DNA from: Nitrospira sp.
GTDB taxonomy: Bacteria; Nitrospirota; Nitrospiria; Nitrospirales; Nitrospiraceae
Direction of reading: 5' to 3'
DNA length: 64,000 nt
NCBI GenBank assembly: GCA_005116745.1
Contig: SWDS01000010.1
Coordinates: 274,332-338,331, forward strand
The notes under the pieces were generated by a model. The model worked only from the letters and a program-made list of their open reading frames with translations, was not told the DNA's origin and searched no databases. Position numbers and translations under genes: made by a program. This document shows positions 10,128 through 22,060 of the stretch, one piece after another (the stretch's first letter is position 1; every line of letters starts with the position of its first letter).

Positions 10128-11495
10128 TCAATCACTGTGCAGAGTCTCTATGGATTTCTTGATGATTTCTAGCATTTTCTTTAATTCTTCTGTTGTTGTC
10201 GAGAGGGGAGGTATGAGCACAAGTATGTTCCCGATAGGTCTTAAGATGAGTCCCTTCGATCGGGCGATGGCCGCCACGTGATGACCAGTCTTGGCGCTGA
10301 GGGGGTACGGTGTTTTGGTTGTTGTGTCTTGGACCAGCTCGATCCCAACCATGAACCCACGCTGTCGGATGTCGCCGACATGAGGAATATCAGCAATCGG
10401 CTTCAGCCATTGGGTCAACATCTTGATCTTTGCGGACAGTCGGGACAGTGTTTTTTCCTGGCGGAACACTTGGAGATTGGCCAGGGCCACGGCACAGCCC
10501 AGGGGATTTCCGGTAAAACTGTGCCCATGAAAGAAGGTCTTGAATTCGTCGTAGGTGCCTAAAAATCCTCGATAGATTTCATCGGTTGTGAGGGTCGCCG
10601 CAAGCGGCATATACCCGCCGGTGAGTCCCTTGCTGATCGCCATCAGATCCGGTGTGATCCGTTCATGCTCGCACGCGAACATCTTGCCGGTTCGCCCGAA
10701 ACCCGTTGCGACTTCATCGGTGATCAAGAGGACGTTGTATTTTGTGCAAAGTTCTCGGACTCGTTTCAGATACCCGGCCGGCTGGGGAATCATACCGGCA
10801 GCCGCTTGCATCAGCGGTTCGATGATGAACCCGGCTAGTTCGCGATGACGACGTTTCAAGATTTGTTCAATTGGGTCGATGCACGCGATCTTGCAGGAGG
10901 GGTAGGCGAGTTTGAGCGGGCAGCGGTAACAATAGGGTGGCTCTGCTGCCAGCGTTGGGAACAACAGCGGTTTGAACCGAGAATGAAACAGCGCGATATT
11001 GCCGACGCTCACGGCTCCGATCGTATCCCCGTGATACGCCATCTTGAGATGGAGAAAGGTATTTTTGGGGCCGGCCTTCGGATGCCGTTGCTGCCAGTAT
11101 TGGACAGCCATTTTGAGCGCGATCTCCACGGCGGTAGAACCGTTGTCCGAATAGAAGACGCGCGTGAGCCCCTTCGGTGCGATCCGGATCAAGTCGCGGG
11201 CCAGTTCAATAGCCGGTGGATTGGAGAGACCAAGGAACGTGCAGTGGGCGATGTTATCGAGTTGTTTCTTAATGGCTCGATCGAGGACAGGATGGCGATG
11301 CCCATGGACATTGACCCAAATGGATGAGGTGCCATCGAGATACCTCTTGCCCTCCGTATCAATGAGGTAGGAGCCCCGGCCACGCTCGATGATGAGCGGA
11401 TCTTCCTGTTCCCATTCCTGCATCTGGGTAAACGGATGCCAGAGATAGCGGTGGTCCCAGTTCCTCAGCTGCTTCGTAGAAGGTGGTCGAGTCAT
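10128..11495 (-). CDS. bioA: Adenosylmethionine-8-amino-7-oxononanoate aminotransferase
   Basis: BioA is a PLP enzyme that transfers an amino group from SAM to KAPA to give DAPA in biotin synthesis. The 455-residue protein shows HPFTQMQEW, the FYSDNGSTAVEIALKMA region, the cofactor aspartate in LLITDEVATGFGRTG and the PLP lysine in MAISKGLTGGYMPLA. The last two motifs distinguish it well among class III aminotransferases. No other bio genes are in the window. The gene is divergent from lepA across a 186-base intergenic region. Confidence 0.95.
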   Translation of the reverse strand: MTRPPSTKQLRNWDHRYLWHPFTQMQEWEQEDPLIIERGRGSYLIDTEGKRYLDGTSSIWVNVHGHRHPVLDRAIKKQLDNIAHCTFLGLSNPPAIELARDLIRIAPKGLTRVFYSDNGSTAVEIALKMAVQYWQQRHPKAGPKNTFLHLKMAYHGDTIGAVSVGNIALFHSRFKPLLFPTLAAEPPYCYRCPLKLAYPSCKIACIDPIEQILKRRHRELAGFIIEPLMQAAAGMIPQPAGYLKRVRELCTKYNVLLITDEVATGFGRTGKMFACEHERITPDLMAISKGLTGGYMPLAATLTTDEIYRGFLGTYDEFKTFFHGHSFTGNPLGCAVALANLQVFRQEKTLSRLSAKIKMLTQWLKPIADIPHVGDIRQRGFMVGIELVQDTTTKTPYPLSAKTGHHVAAIARSKGLILRPIGNILVLIPPLSTTTEELKKMLEIIKKSIETLHSD

Positions 11496-11624
11496 GACTC
11501 CATGAATGCTCGTTCGTCAATCCTATGATCAGCCTGGACGATCTGTAATTGATTCTTGACGACTGCCGATGGACGAGGAAATGGCCTCGATGGCGGCGCG
11601 TGATTATAGGTGGAGGCGATCTCT

Positions 11625-11653
11625 TTGACAACCCAGGAAGCAGTTACTATAAT
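11625..11653 (+). promoter_or_regulatory. Consensus sigma-70 promoter for lepA
   Basis: TTGACA at 11625-11630 and TATAAT at 11648-11653 are separated by exactly 17 bases, a perfect match to the housekeeping consensus. Transcription would start near 11660, giving a leader of about 22 bases before the lepA TTG. Confidence 0.8.
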
Positions 11654-11681
11654 GACCCATTTTTCACCAATGAGCTAGGAT

Positions 11682-13477
<1,796 letters not shown>

Positions 13478-13481
<4 letters not shown>

Positions 13482-14251
13482 GCCTCGATCAGAATCCGAG
13501 AAATGTGGATAAGTTGCCAGGTGCTCCGCGTGGGGGGGGAGATCAGGCCGCGCTCTCGGAGGCCAAACTCGCCGACAACACGGACCAATCGGGGCGAAAG
13601 TCTCTTGTCCGGGAATATGCGGAAGCGATCATTGTGGCGATGCTCCTGGCATTTGCCATCCGCGTGTTCGTCGTGCAAGCATTTAAGATTCCATCAGGAT
13701 CAATGATTCCGACCTTGCAGATCGGCGATCATATTTTGGTCAGTAAGCTCTCCTATGGCCTGCAGTGGCCGACGGACTGTAAAGTGCTATGGAGTTTCCC
13801 ACCGCTCAATTGCTACACGTCCGAAACGGTTGTGACGTTCGGCAAGCCGCAGCGGGGCGACATCATCGTATTTCGGTTTCCCGAGGATGAAGAGAAAGAT
13901 TTCATCAAACGCATTGTCGGTCTGCCAGGGGATATTGTCCAACTGAAGAATAAGAGCGTCCTTGTAAACGGCCAGCCACTCGACGATAAAGCCTTTACGC
14001 AACGAATCGATCCCGGCGTCATTGATGGGACGATCAACCCCCGCGATAATTTTGGACCGGTGACGGTTCCGGATGGATCGTATTTCGTGATGGGCGATAA
14101 TCGCGACCAAAGTCTGGACAGCCGGTTTTGGGGCTATGTGCGCGAAGAAAAGATTCGTGGGAGAGCGTTCCGTATCTATTGGTCCTGGAATGGGCAGGGA
14201 AATTGGACGGAGTGGGTCAGATGGGAACGATTCGGAAAGGCGATTCAATAA
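13478..14251 (+). CDS. lepB: Signal peptidase I
   Basis: LepB cleaves Sec signal peptides on the outer face of the inner membrane. The 257-residue protein has one membrane helix (about residues 48-66), the catalytic serine Ser75 in PSGSMIPTL and the general-base lysine Lys144 in [11 protein letters not shown]. The conserved late box [14 protein letters not shown] is also present. A polar 45-residue amino-terminal extension precedes the helix. The lepA-lepB pairing is common in bacteria, and the two overlap here by four bases. Confidence 0.95.
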
Positions 14252-15288
14252 CAAAACGCAGCGTCTCTTCCCTTCCGAGTGCAGACTCGAATGGGAAGAG
14301 TGATGCGTTGTCGCCCAAGGTGCTCCGAGAGTATCTTCAGCGATTTCCGCAGGCATCGATTCTCGTTGTCGGCGACCTCATTCTCGATCACTATGTGATG
14401 GGACGGGTCAGCCGGATTTCCCCAGAAGCTCCGGTTCCGGTAGTTCATGTTGAGTCGGAATCTCTGCGGCTTGGTGGGGCTGCGAATGTGTTCAACAATG
14501 TCTTGGCGCTTGGCGGAAAGGCCGATCTCTGCGGTGTGATTGGGTCGGATGAAAGCGGGCGTCTGTTGATGAAGGAGCTCGGCAACAAACGATCAAGCCG
14601 CGGGGGGGTGGTGATCGACCATGATCGCCCGACGACCAGAAAAAGTCGCGTGATCGCGCATAACCAGCAGATTGTACGGTATGACATCGAGGGACGGAGC
14701 GAACTGAAAGTCGCGCTGCGGCAGAAGATTCTCCGGTATGTGGAGTCACGGATTCGAGAGTTGTCCTGTATCGTGGTGTCGGACTATGCCAAGGGAGTCG
14801 TGTCGCCGGCACTCATGTCCGACCTCATACGACTTGCTGCGTTGAGAAAAGTTCCGGTCATTGTCGATCCGAAGGTCGAACATTTCAGCTACTACAAAGG
14901 CGTCACCGTGCTGACGCCGAATCATCTTGAAGCGGCTCAAGCCTCTGGGTTGCACGGAGACAGTGACCAGACGATCGACGAAGCCGGCGCGATGATTCGG
15001 CAGCGTCTCGGATGTCAGTCCGTCTTGATTACACGCGGTGAAAAAGGCATGAGCTTGTATGAGCGCAACGGCGCGTCGTGGCATTTGCCGACGAAGGCTC
15101 GGCAGGTCTACGACGTCACCGGTGCCGGGGATACGGTCATCGGAACCTTGGCGCTGGCCCTGTCGGCTGGAGCCAGCATCAAGACCGGAGCGGTTATGGC
15201 GAATTATGCGGCAGGAATCGTGGTGGGTATGGTCGGCACCGCGACGGTCTTGCCGAAACAGTTGTCCGAGGCGTTTGGAGATGAATAA
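14221..15288 (+). CDS. rfaE1: D-glycero-beta-D-manno-heptose-7-phosphate kinase
   Basis: This is a PfkB-family sugar kinase (355 residues from the ATG at 14221) that makes ADP-heptose precursors for the lipopolysaccharide inner core. Visible motifs are LVVGDLILDHYVMGRVSRIS, the LGGAANV substrate loop, the SDYAKG segment and the catalytic DVTGAGDTVIGTLAL near the end. Only the kinase domain is present; the adenylyltransferase half of E. coli HldE is absent and must be a separate gene elsewhere. The chosen start overlaps lepB by 31 bases, and a later start is possible. The next gene, kdsB, overlaps its end. Confidence 0.92.
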   Translation: MGTIRKGDSITKRSVSSLPSADSNGKSDALSPKVLREYLQRFPQASILVVGDLILDHYVMGRVSRISPEAPVPVVHVESESLRLGGAANVFNNVLALGGKADLCGVIGSDESGRLLMKELGNKRSSRGGVVIDHDRPTTRKSRVIAHNQQIVRYDIEGRSELKVALRQKILRYVESRIRELSCIVVSDYAKGVVSPALMSDLIRLAALRKVPVIVDPKVEHFSYYKGVTVLTPNHLEAAQASGLHGDSDQTIDEAGAMIRQRLGCQSVLITRGEKGMSLYERNGASWHLPTKARQVYDVTGAGDTVIGTLALALSAGASIKTGAVMANYAAGIVVGMVGTATVLPKQLSEAFGDE

Positions 15289-16081
15289 GGGTTCACGGTC
15301 CGTCACCGTTGTGATTCCAGCTCGATATGGCTCGTCACGGTTCCCGGGCAAGCCGCTCGTCGAGCTGAATGGGAAGCCGATGATTCAACATGTCTATGAA
15401 CAGGCTGTGGCCTGCCGTGCCGTTTCGAGCGTGTTAGTTGCGACCGATGATGAGCGCATCAAGCAAGCCGTCGAGGCCTTTGGTGGACGTGTGGTCCTTG
15501 TCGTCGGTGACTATAAGACCGGAACAGACCGCGTCGCGGCAGTGGCTCGCATGTTTGCGGGAGAGTACTTTTTGGACTTACAGGGCGATGAGATTCCACT
15601 GAACCCAGAGTTGTTGACTGATCTTATTGAGCCGTTTCTTGAAAGCGGCGTCGGCATAGGGACGTTGAAGCGGGTCATGGACTCTCTAGAGGATCTCCAC
15701 AATTCCGCAGTGGTCAAAGTCGTGACGGACGCCAAAGGCGAGGCCCTGTACTTTTCCCGATCTCCGATCCCATTCGTCCGTGATGAGCCAGGAAGGCAGG
15801 TGATCGGAGGGCTCCACTACATCCATCTGGGCTTGTACATGTATACGAAGGAGACTTTACTGCGATTCGCGGCTCTGCCGTCCAGTCGTTTGGAGGACGC
15901 CGAAAAGCTTGAACAACTCCGTGCATTGGACCATGGGATTCGTATTCGGGTGTGGGAAACCAAACACGCCTCGTTGCGAGTTGACCGTCCTGAAGATGTG
16001 CCTGACGTCGCGGAACGCCTGCAGCAATACGAGGCGGTCAGGCGTGAGTTGCAGAACAGTGGGGTATTGTTTAAACGATGA
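15281..16081 (+). CDS. kdsB: 3-deoxy-manno-octulosonate cytidylyltransferase
   Basis: KdsB activates Kdo with CTP for lipid A core assembly. The 266-residue protein has the typical start with VVIPARYGSSRFPGKPL, the LVATDDERI and GTDRVAAVA segments, and the FLDLQGDEIPLNPE metal/nucleotide site. The ATG at 15281 overlaps the end of the heptose kinase gene by eight bases. The next gene but one, kdsA, supplies the preceding step, and pyrG between them makes the CTP that this enzyme uses, so the gene order is metabolically coherent. Confidence 0.96.
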   Translation: MNKGSRSVTVVIPARYGSSRFPGKPLVELNGKPMIQHVYEQAVACRAVSSVLVATDDERIKQAVEAFGGRVVLVVGDYKTGTDRVAAVARMFAGEYFLDLQGDEIPLNPELLTDLIEPFLESGVGIGTLKRVMDSLEDLHNSAVVKVVTDAKGEALYFSRSPIPFVRDEPGRQVIGGLHYIHLGLYMYTKETLLRFAALPSSRLEDAEKLEQLRALDHGIRIRVWETKHASLRVDRPEDVPDVAERLQQYEAVRRELQNSGVLFKR

Positions 16082-16130
16082 GAAGTATATTCGAATTGGG
16101 GTGCTCTGACGTCCAACAGAGGGGACAACC

Positions 16131-17732
<1,602 letters not shown>

Positions 17733-17741
17733 TTGTTGGCT

Positions 17742-18569
17742 ATGGCACAACTCGTCGAAATCGGTTCGTTCAAGGTCGGCCAGGGACAGCGTCCGTTTCT
17801 CATTGCCGGGCCTTGTGTGATCGAGAGCGAGCAGCTCGTGATGGACACGGCCGGCCAGGTTGCGGACATTGCGAAGTCACTGGGAATTCCGTACATCTTC
17901 AAGTCATCATTCGATAAGGCCAACCGAACGTCCATTACTTCATTTCGTGGTCCTGGAATCGAGAAGGGCCTGGCGGTATTGAAGAAGGTAAAGGACCAAT
18001 TCGCTCTGCCTGTCTTGACTGACGTGCATACGGAGGAGCAGGCGACTGAAGCGGGGAAGGTGGTGGATGTCCTTCAGATCCCAGCTTTTCTCTGTCGGCA
18101 GACGGATTTGCTGATTGCCGCTGCAAAAACAGGAAAAGTCGTGAACGTGAAGAAGGGGCAATTTCTCTCGCCGATCGAAATGGGCAATGCAGTCAAAAAA
18201 GTCGAAGAATGTGGAAGCCGTCGGCTTCTGCTCACTGAGCGTGGGTCGTCATTCGGCTACAACAATCTTGTTGTGGATATGAGATCCTTTCCTCTTATGA
18301 GAACTTTTGGGTATCCTGTCGTCTTCGATGCGACGCACAGCGTTCAGCTGCCGGGTGGTGGTGGAACGAAATCCAGTGGCCAGCGGGAATTTGTCGAGCC
18401 GTTGGCGTGCGCCGCGGCCGGAGCGGGTGTCGATGGATTCTTCATGGAAGTCCATCCCAATCCAGACGAGGCGCTGTCTGATGGGCCCAATATGGTCCCA
18501 TTACATCAACTCAAGTCCTTGCTGGAACGGGTTCTACGCATATGCGACGCGGCCAAGCCGAGAAGCTGA
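17742..18569 (+). CDS. kdsA: 3-deoxy-8-phosphooctulonate synthase
   Basis: KdsA condenses phosphoenolpyruvate with arabinose-5-phosphate to Kdo-8-phosphate. The 275-residue protein shows [23 protein letters not shown], the [11 protein letters not shown] segment, [13 protein letters not shown] and [11 protein letters not shown], all diagnostic. Cysteine in AGPCVIE and the late metal-ligand segments suggest a metal-dependent form, but this is inference. The ATG at 17742 is used; a TTG at 17733 directly after the pyrG stop is also possible. It is followed by a truncated kdsD. Confidence 0.97.
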   Translation: MAQLVEIGSFKVGQGQRPFLIAGPCVIESEQLVMDTAGQVADIAKSLGIPYIFKSSFDKANRTSITSFRGPGIEKGLAVLKKVKDQFALPVLTDVHTEEQATEAGKVVDVLQIPAFLCRQTDLLIAAAKTGKVVNVKKGQFLSPIEMGNAVKKVEECGSRRLLLTERGSSFGYNNLVVDMRSFPLMRTFGYPVVFDATHSVQLPGGGGTKSSGQREFVEPLACAAAGAGVDGFFMEVHPNPDEALSDGPNMVPLHQLKSLLERVLRICDAAKPRS

Positions 18570-18652
18570 AACCTTCAGCGCGGCGCGGTCAATCTACGAC
18601 GGTGAAGGCAGCTCATCCAGTCGCGAGGGTTGCGAAAAGGCGACGTGACACT

Positions 18653-19054
18653 ATGACAGTGAAGCCATCTGGCCGGGATTCGAAAATTTCGAAAATAGAA
18701 GAGAGTCTGGCCGACGGTCGGCGCGTGCTTGAAATTGAAGCGCGAGCCGTCCAATCGCTTGTGGACCGGTTGGATGCCAAGTTCGCAAAGGCGGTGCAGT
18801 TGCTTGTTCAGTGTAAGGGAAAGGTCGTCGTGTCGGGCATGGGGAAGTCCGGCTTGATCGGTCAAAAAATCGCCGCGACGCTTGCCAGCACCGGTACGTC
18901 GTCGTTTTTTTTGCATCCCGCCGAGGGCGTGCATGGAGATCTGGGCATGTTGGCGCGACGTGATGCGTTGGTCGCGATTTCCAACAGCCCAGAGGGTACC
19001 AGAGAAACGGATCCCCGTAGCAAGCTACGGGGAATCACAAGTTCAAACGAATAA
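18653..19054 (+). pseudogene. kdsD: Truncated arabinose-5-phosphate isomerase (KdsD amino-terminal part)
   Basis: The amino-terminal half of a SIS-domain isomerase is present: VVVSGMGKSGLIGQKIAATL, FFLHPAEGVHGDLGML and ALVAISNS, where family members continue with a GET motif. After ISNS at about 18986 the similarity stops. The frame runs through a hairpin of CCCCGTAG arms and ends at 19054. An intact KdsD has about 320 residues with two CBS domains; here only about 110 homologous residues remain, without the rest of the active site. It probably makes no working enzyme. Since kdsA and kdsB need arabinose-5-phosphate, a second isomerase should exist elsewhere. Confidence 0.8.
19011..19034. repeat. 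REP-like hairpin at the kdsD break
   Basis: CCCCGTAG (19013-19020), loop CAAG, CTACGGGG (19025-19032) forms a perfect eight-pair stem whose arms contain the GTAG tetranucleotide typical of REP elements moved by RAYT transposases. It sits within about 25 bases of the point where kdsD homology ends. Only one copy is seen in the window. Confidence 0.55.
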
Positions 19055-19170
19055 GTGAACAAATCAAATATAACCAACCGTGGTTGGAGTGCAATTTCAG
19101 GAAAACCAATTACGTGAATCTGGGCTCGCTGCAAAACGTAATAACCCACCAATCCTATTTTCTTGCTTGA

Positions 19171-19494
19171 CTCCTCTTTTCACCGTTTCTTGGATTCAAA
19201 GGAGGCAAGGGGGTCGCCACTGCGCTTGGCTCTGTCCTCGGTGTTGCACCGCTGATCGGACCGTTGCTGCTGCTGGCCTGGATCGGAGCGGTGGCTCTCT
19301 GGCGCTACTCTTCCGGTGGTGCGCTCACTGCCTTTGGACTCTTTCCCGTCCTTGCTGCCTCTCTTCGACCGACGGCTCCCTTTGCGTTGTTCTCCGTGCT
19401 CGTGACCAGTCTCATTGTGATCAAGCACAAGGGAAATATTAAACGGTTGTGGAAGGGGACGGAGAGCAAGATGGGGCAAGGTCGTCCCGGTTGA
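19171..19494 (+). pseudogene. plsY: Glycerol-3-phosphate acyltransferase PlsY, carboxy-terminal fragment
   Basis: The frame after a TGA at 19168 reads FLGFKGGKGVATALGSVLG and continues through two hydrophobic segments to IKHKGNIKRLWKGTE, the recognisable second half of PlsY. PlsY acylates glycerol-3-phosphate in the membrane. The amino-terminal half, including the first conserved motif, is missing, and there is no convincing start codon or Shine-Dalgarno before the homologous part. Its 5' break faces the 3' break of kdsD across about 180 bases of unassigned sequence. That suggests a deletion or rearrangement joining two genes that were not originally adjacent. Confidence 0.75.
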
Positions 19495-19767
19495 TCCAAG
19501 TGCTCGCAGAACCCCCACGTCTGCCTATCAGTATTCCAGTGAAGGAGAACAACGTGGTCGCTCCATGCGCGCAGTTTTGGATTCAACCGGGCCACCCTTG
19601 TGAGAAGGGAGGGTGAAGCATCATTATTCGGCAGCCATAAGAGTATAGAAGCAGATGTTATTTGCCAAACAGGGAGAGTTAACCTCGGCAATGAGCTGCT
19701 GGCCAACAACAACCAAATCGCCGCTGTTGAACGGTCGGTTCGATCGCTTCGTTGAGCGACAAGAATC
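19495..19767. other. Unassigned spacer after the plsY remnant
   Basis: This stretch has no convincing gene on either strand. The longest open frame is a minus-strand shadow of the plsY fragment. It may hold further debris of the same rearrangement. Confidence 0.4.
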
Positions 19768-20310
19768 CTAAGGGTTCTGGAGTTCTCGCTGCAGCTCGCG
19801 GATTCTGGCGACCACTGCGCTATCTACTTGGGCTCCACTGACAGATGTGAACACTCGCTCAACCGAACTAAGACCTGATAGATCACGGATCATCTGCAAC
19901 GCGCGCTGATACTCTCGCTGGAACTCTGAGATTGCAGCCTCGCGCTCCGTTGAGTCCTGGATATCAAGAATGTCCGGCGGGTCGAGCCAGAGCGCAGTGC
20001 AATGCAGACCAACTTCCTCGATATAGAGGCTGAGTCGATCCGACAATTCTGCTATTGCGAGGCCCGCGTGCATGATTGCATCCTTGGCCTCCTTCCGTTT
20101 TGAAGGTGGTGCTTCAAGGGACGCGGAGAAGACTCTCCGAGCGTTGCCCATTGCGTGGAATAGAGCCTCAAACGCCTCGAGTCGCCTGCTGAAAATTGCC
20201 TGTGCGAAGGATTCCGCTCGGTTCCGCCGCCTGATAAATTCGTTCAACCCGACTCCGGTCAGTGCAGCGCTTGCCCCAATCAGTGGGCCGAGGAGTGAAT
20301 CAAAGCTCAT
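19768..20310 (-). CDS. Hypothetical protein with amino-terminal membrane anchor
   Basis: This 180-residue protein is not recognised. The ATG at 20310 is preferred because it places a short hydrophobic segment, SLLGPLIGASAALTGVGL, at residues 4-21, followed at once by basic FIRRRNR. The rest is predicted helical, with long charged stretches, and ends in an arginine/glutamate-rich segment. This is a layout common in anchored proteins of mobile or defence-associated regions. The frame is open 44 codons further upstream but without good start context. It lies in an accessory patch next to a toxin-antitoxin pair. Confidence 0.5.
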   Translation of the reverse strand: MSFDSLLGPLIGASAALTGVGLNEFIRRRNRAESFAQAIFSRRLEAFEALFHAMGNARRVFSASLEAPPSKRKEAKDAIMHAGLAIAELSDRLSLYIEEVGLHCTALWLDPPDILDIQDSTEREAAISEFQREYQRALQMIRDLSGLSSVERVFTSVSGAQVDSAVVARIRELQRELQNP

Positions 20311-20890
20311 TGTAGCTCTCGGCCCTCGCCACCCAATTGTTGAGCATACTGACCAGCATAGTTCCGTTATTGCTGTGAATTGCCACCCTTGGACCAGCGC
20401 ATCTACTGGACTGCGTGCGCGTTGTCCACCTCGATTCAACACGTTCGTGTCGATTATAGTCGTTCTAGCAAAAGAGCCGAGTCATTGTACTTTTTCTAAT
20501 AGGGAATGAAAAGTACGAGTAAGAGGTATGTGGGAAAGCCGCTACTACTGTCTTGTGCCGAATGATGCCGAACTCAACGTATCGGAATGTGCTATGGAAA
20601 ACAATCGGGCGACGATGCTGACTTGTGCAGAGTAGCCTAGTTAAGCAAGGAGATGCTCGCAATCTTCCCAGGTGAGGCCAAATGCGTGTACGTCGGCGAC
20701 GCCGAGCTCGCCACAACCTCACGAATAGTCGGAGGATAGGCTGGGTCGAATTCGCCGTCCATCATTGCCGATTCGGCCCAGGCACCAGGTTGCCCAGCGA
20801 CAATTCATGGTGCAGGTGGGTAGCAAGCTTTTCAGCAACGGTCTTACGTATGATGAGTACCATGGCCGTTAGACTTTGATGCCCTAAGTC
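20311..20890. other. Non-coding or degraded accessory sequence
   Basis: No supported gene is found. Open frames of 65-85 codons on both strands lack start context and family resemblance. The stretch lies between an orphan membrane protein and a toxin-antitoxin pair and could contain cassette or recombination-site remnants. No defined attC or insertion-sequence end could be identified. Confidence 0.4.
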
Positions 20891-21217
20891 TTACGCAGCG
20901 CGTCGTCGTTTGGCGCGCCCGCTCGAACGCGTTGTGAGACGCGATGATTTCTCCGTGAATCGGCCTGTCACGAACTTGTGTAGCACACTGGCAATGAGCG
21001 TTTGGTAAGGCACTCCTTCTTCGGCTGCACGGGTTTGGATATCCATCAAATCGGGTGAGGACAATCTCACGTTGACACTCCGGTTCTTGATGAACGTCGC
21101 CCGGGCCGCTTCTTTGAAGCGGTTGAGTTCGGCCTTTGAGGGAGCAACGGACTTAAACCGGCCTTTCTCATATTCTTTGGCAATTTGTTCTTCATACGAT
21201 GGTCGACGTTTTTTCAT
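20891..21217 (-). CDS. CopG/BrnA-like antitoxin
   Basis: This 108-residue protein has a basic amino terminus and a ribbon-helix-helix-like carboxy-terminal half, with RSVNVRLSSPDLMDIQTRA and EEGVPYQTLIASVLHKFVTG, the pattern of CopG-family antitoxins that accompany BrnT-like toxins. It starts immediately after the toxin stop codon with no spacing (TAA then ATG), so the two are translationally coupled. The last 14 residues (TTRSSGRAKRRRAA) are unlike the folded part and may be read-through into acquired DNA. It is expected to neutralise the toxin and repress the pair's promoter. Confidence 0.75.
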   Translation of the reverse strand: MKKRRPSYEEQIAKEYEKGRFKSVAPSKAELNRFKEAARATFIKNRSVNVRLSSPDLMDIQTRAAEEGVPYQTLIASVLHKFVTGRFTEKSSRLTTRSSGRAKRRRAA

Positions 21218-21496
21218 TTACACACCGCCTTTCAGGTAGTCACGGGTCGCCTTCCTGTTCGGAATGATCGTTTTAAGGAAGTAGTGGTCGGCTTCTTCCA
21301 CGAACGGAACCAAGTAGGCATAGTGCTCGATCGCGACAACAAACATTCGTTGACGAGGGTATCTGCCGAGGTTGGGATGTACCACGATATCAAGCACTCC
21401 ATCGGCTTCAATGGCAAGCACGATTTCCTCGAAAGAAATATTTCGTTCAGCTTTCAGTCGTTCATTCTTTTCGTGGCTCCAACGAAACGGCTTCAT
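21218..21496 (-). CDS. BrnT-like toxin
   Basis: This is a 92-residue small protein of the BrnT/DUF4258-like class. The start MKPFRWSHEKNERLKAERNISF resembles the BrnT pattern (F-W-x-x-x-K-N, then I-SFEE). The core segments RYPRQRMFVVAIEHYAYLVPF and KTIIPNRKATRDYL match the RelE-like fold of that group. It is the upstream gene of a two-gene unit with the antitoxin, the usual brnTA order. Ribonuclease activity is inferred from the family, not from a residue visible here. Confidence 0.7.
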   Translation of the reverse strand: MKPFRWSHEKNERLKAERNISFEEIVLAIEADGVLDIVVHPNLGRYPRQRMFVVAIEHYAYLVPFVEEADHYFLKTIIPNRKATRDYLKGGV

Positions 21497-21620
21497 GGGC
21501 CAGTTTAGCCCAATGTGTGTTTCATGTCATCACTAGCTGAGGACGCTCGATCGTCACGTCTGTGTTGAACATGATGCTATGCCTGCACTGGAAAATTAGG
21601 TTCGCGGTTCCACCATTGAA

Positions 21621-21649
21621 TTGACTCTCCCTCACCCCATTCATATAAT
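21621..21649 (+). promoter_or_regulatory. Strong sigma-70 promoter for the MutL-MEMO operon
   Basis: TTGACT at 21621-21626 and a perfect TATAAT at 21644-21649 are separated by 17 bases. The predicted start near 21656 lies about 57 bases before the chosen first gene start. No other comparable promoter was noticed inside the 8.2 kb operon. Confidence 0.75.
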
Positions 21650-21712
21650 GCGAGTCGCTCTTAGTTCCCTCTTATCTGACAGTCACTTATGCCATCACCC
21701 ACCAAGGACCGA

Positions 21713-22060
21713 ATGGCTCAAAAACTTGCGAAAGTTCGTATTGGATTGCGCCATGCGTTTGCCGTTCGACCTGAGACTGAGTCCCTCGCCATTGAAGATG
21801 TCCAATTGCTGGAACGAATAGCCGAGATGGTCGTCAAGCGTGGTATGGCGGCTCCGGCGACGATGTTTTTGGAATCCATGGGGCCGATGAATTTTCTTGG
21901 CAGTCAGGCCCTGCATTTCATCACGCCGATCATTGATTGCGTGATGAGTGCCAAAGAAGTTGAGCAGGTCGCACGATTGCTCGAGCGCCGGGATACGGTG
22001 ACTCATCTGATTGCCATCATTGAAGCCAAGTCTGCTCCACAGGGAGCAACGGCTCAATGA
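21713..22060 (+). CDS. Small conserved-looking hypothetical protein, first gene of the operon
   Basis: This 115-residue soluble protein has no family I recognise. The ATG at 21713 is chosen for its AAGGA five bases upstream; an earlier ATG at 21689 would add eight residues without a good ribosome site. It is helical in appearance, with segments VQLLERIAEMVVKRGMAAPA, MNFLGSQALHFITPI and KEVEQVARLLERRDTV that look like a packed helical domain. The end overlaps the next gene by four bases (ATGA), so it is likely a partner of the MutL-like ATPase. Confidence 0.75.
   Translation: MAQKLAKVRIGLRHAFAVRPETESLAIEDVQLLERIAEMVVKRGMAAPATMFLESMGPMNFLGSQALHFITPIIDCVMSAKEVEQVARLLERRDTVTHLIAIIEAKSAPQGATAQ

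Noticed and set aside
20682..20879. A 65-codon plus-strand gene in the accessory patch
   Set aside because: No ribosome site, arginine-rich composition and no resemblance; probably non-coding.
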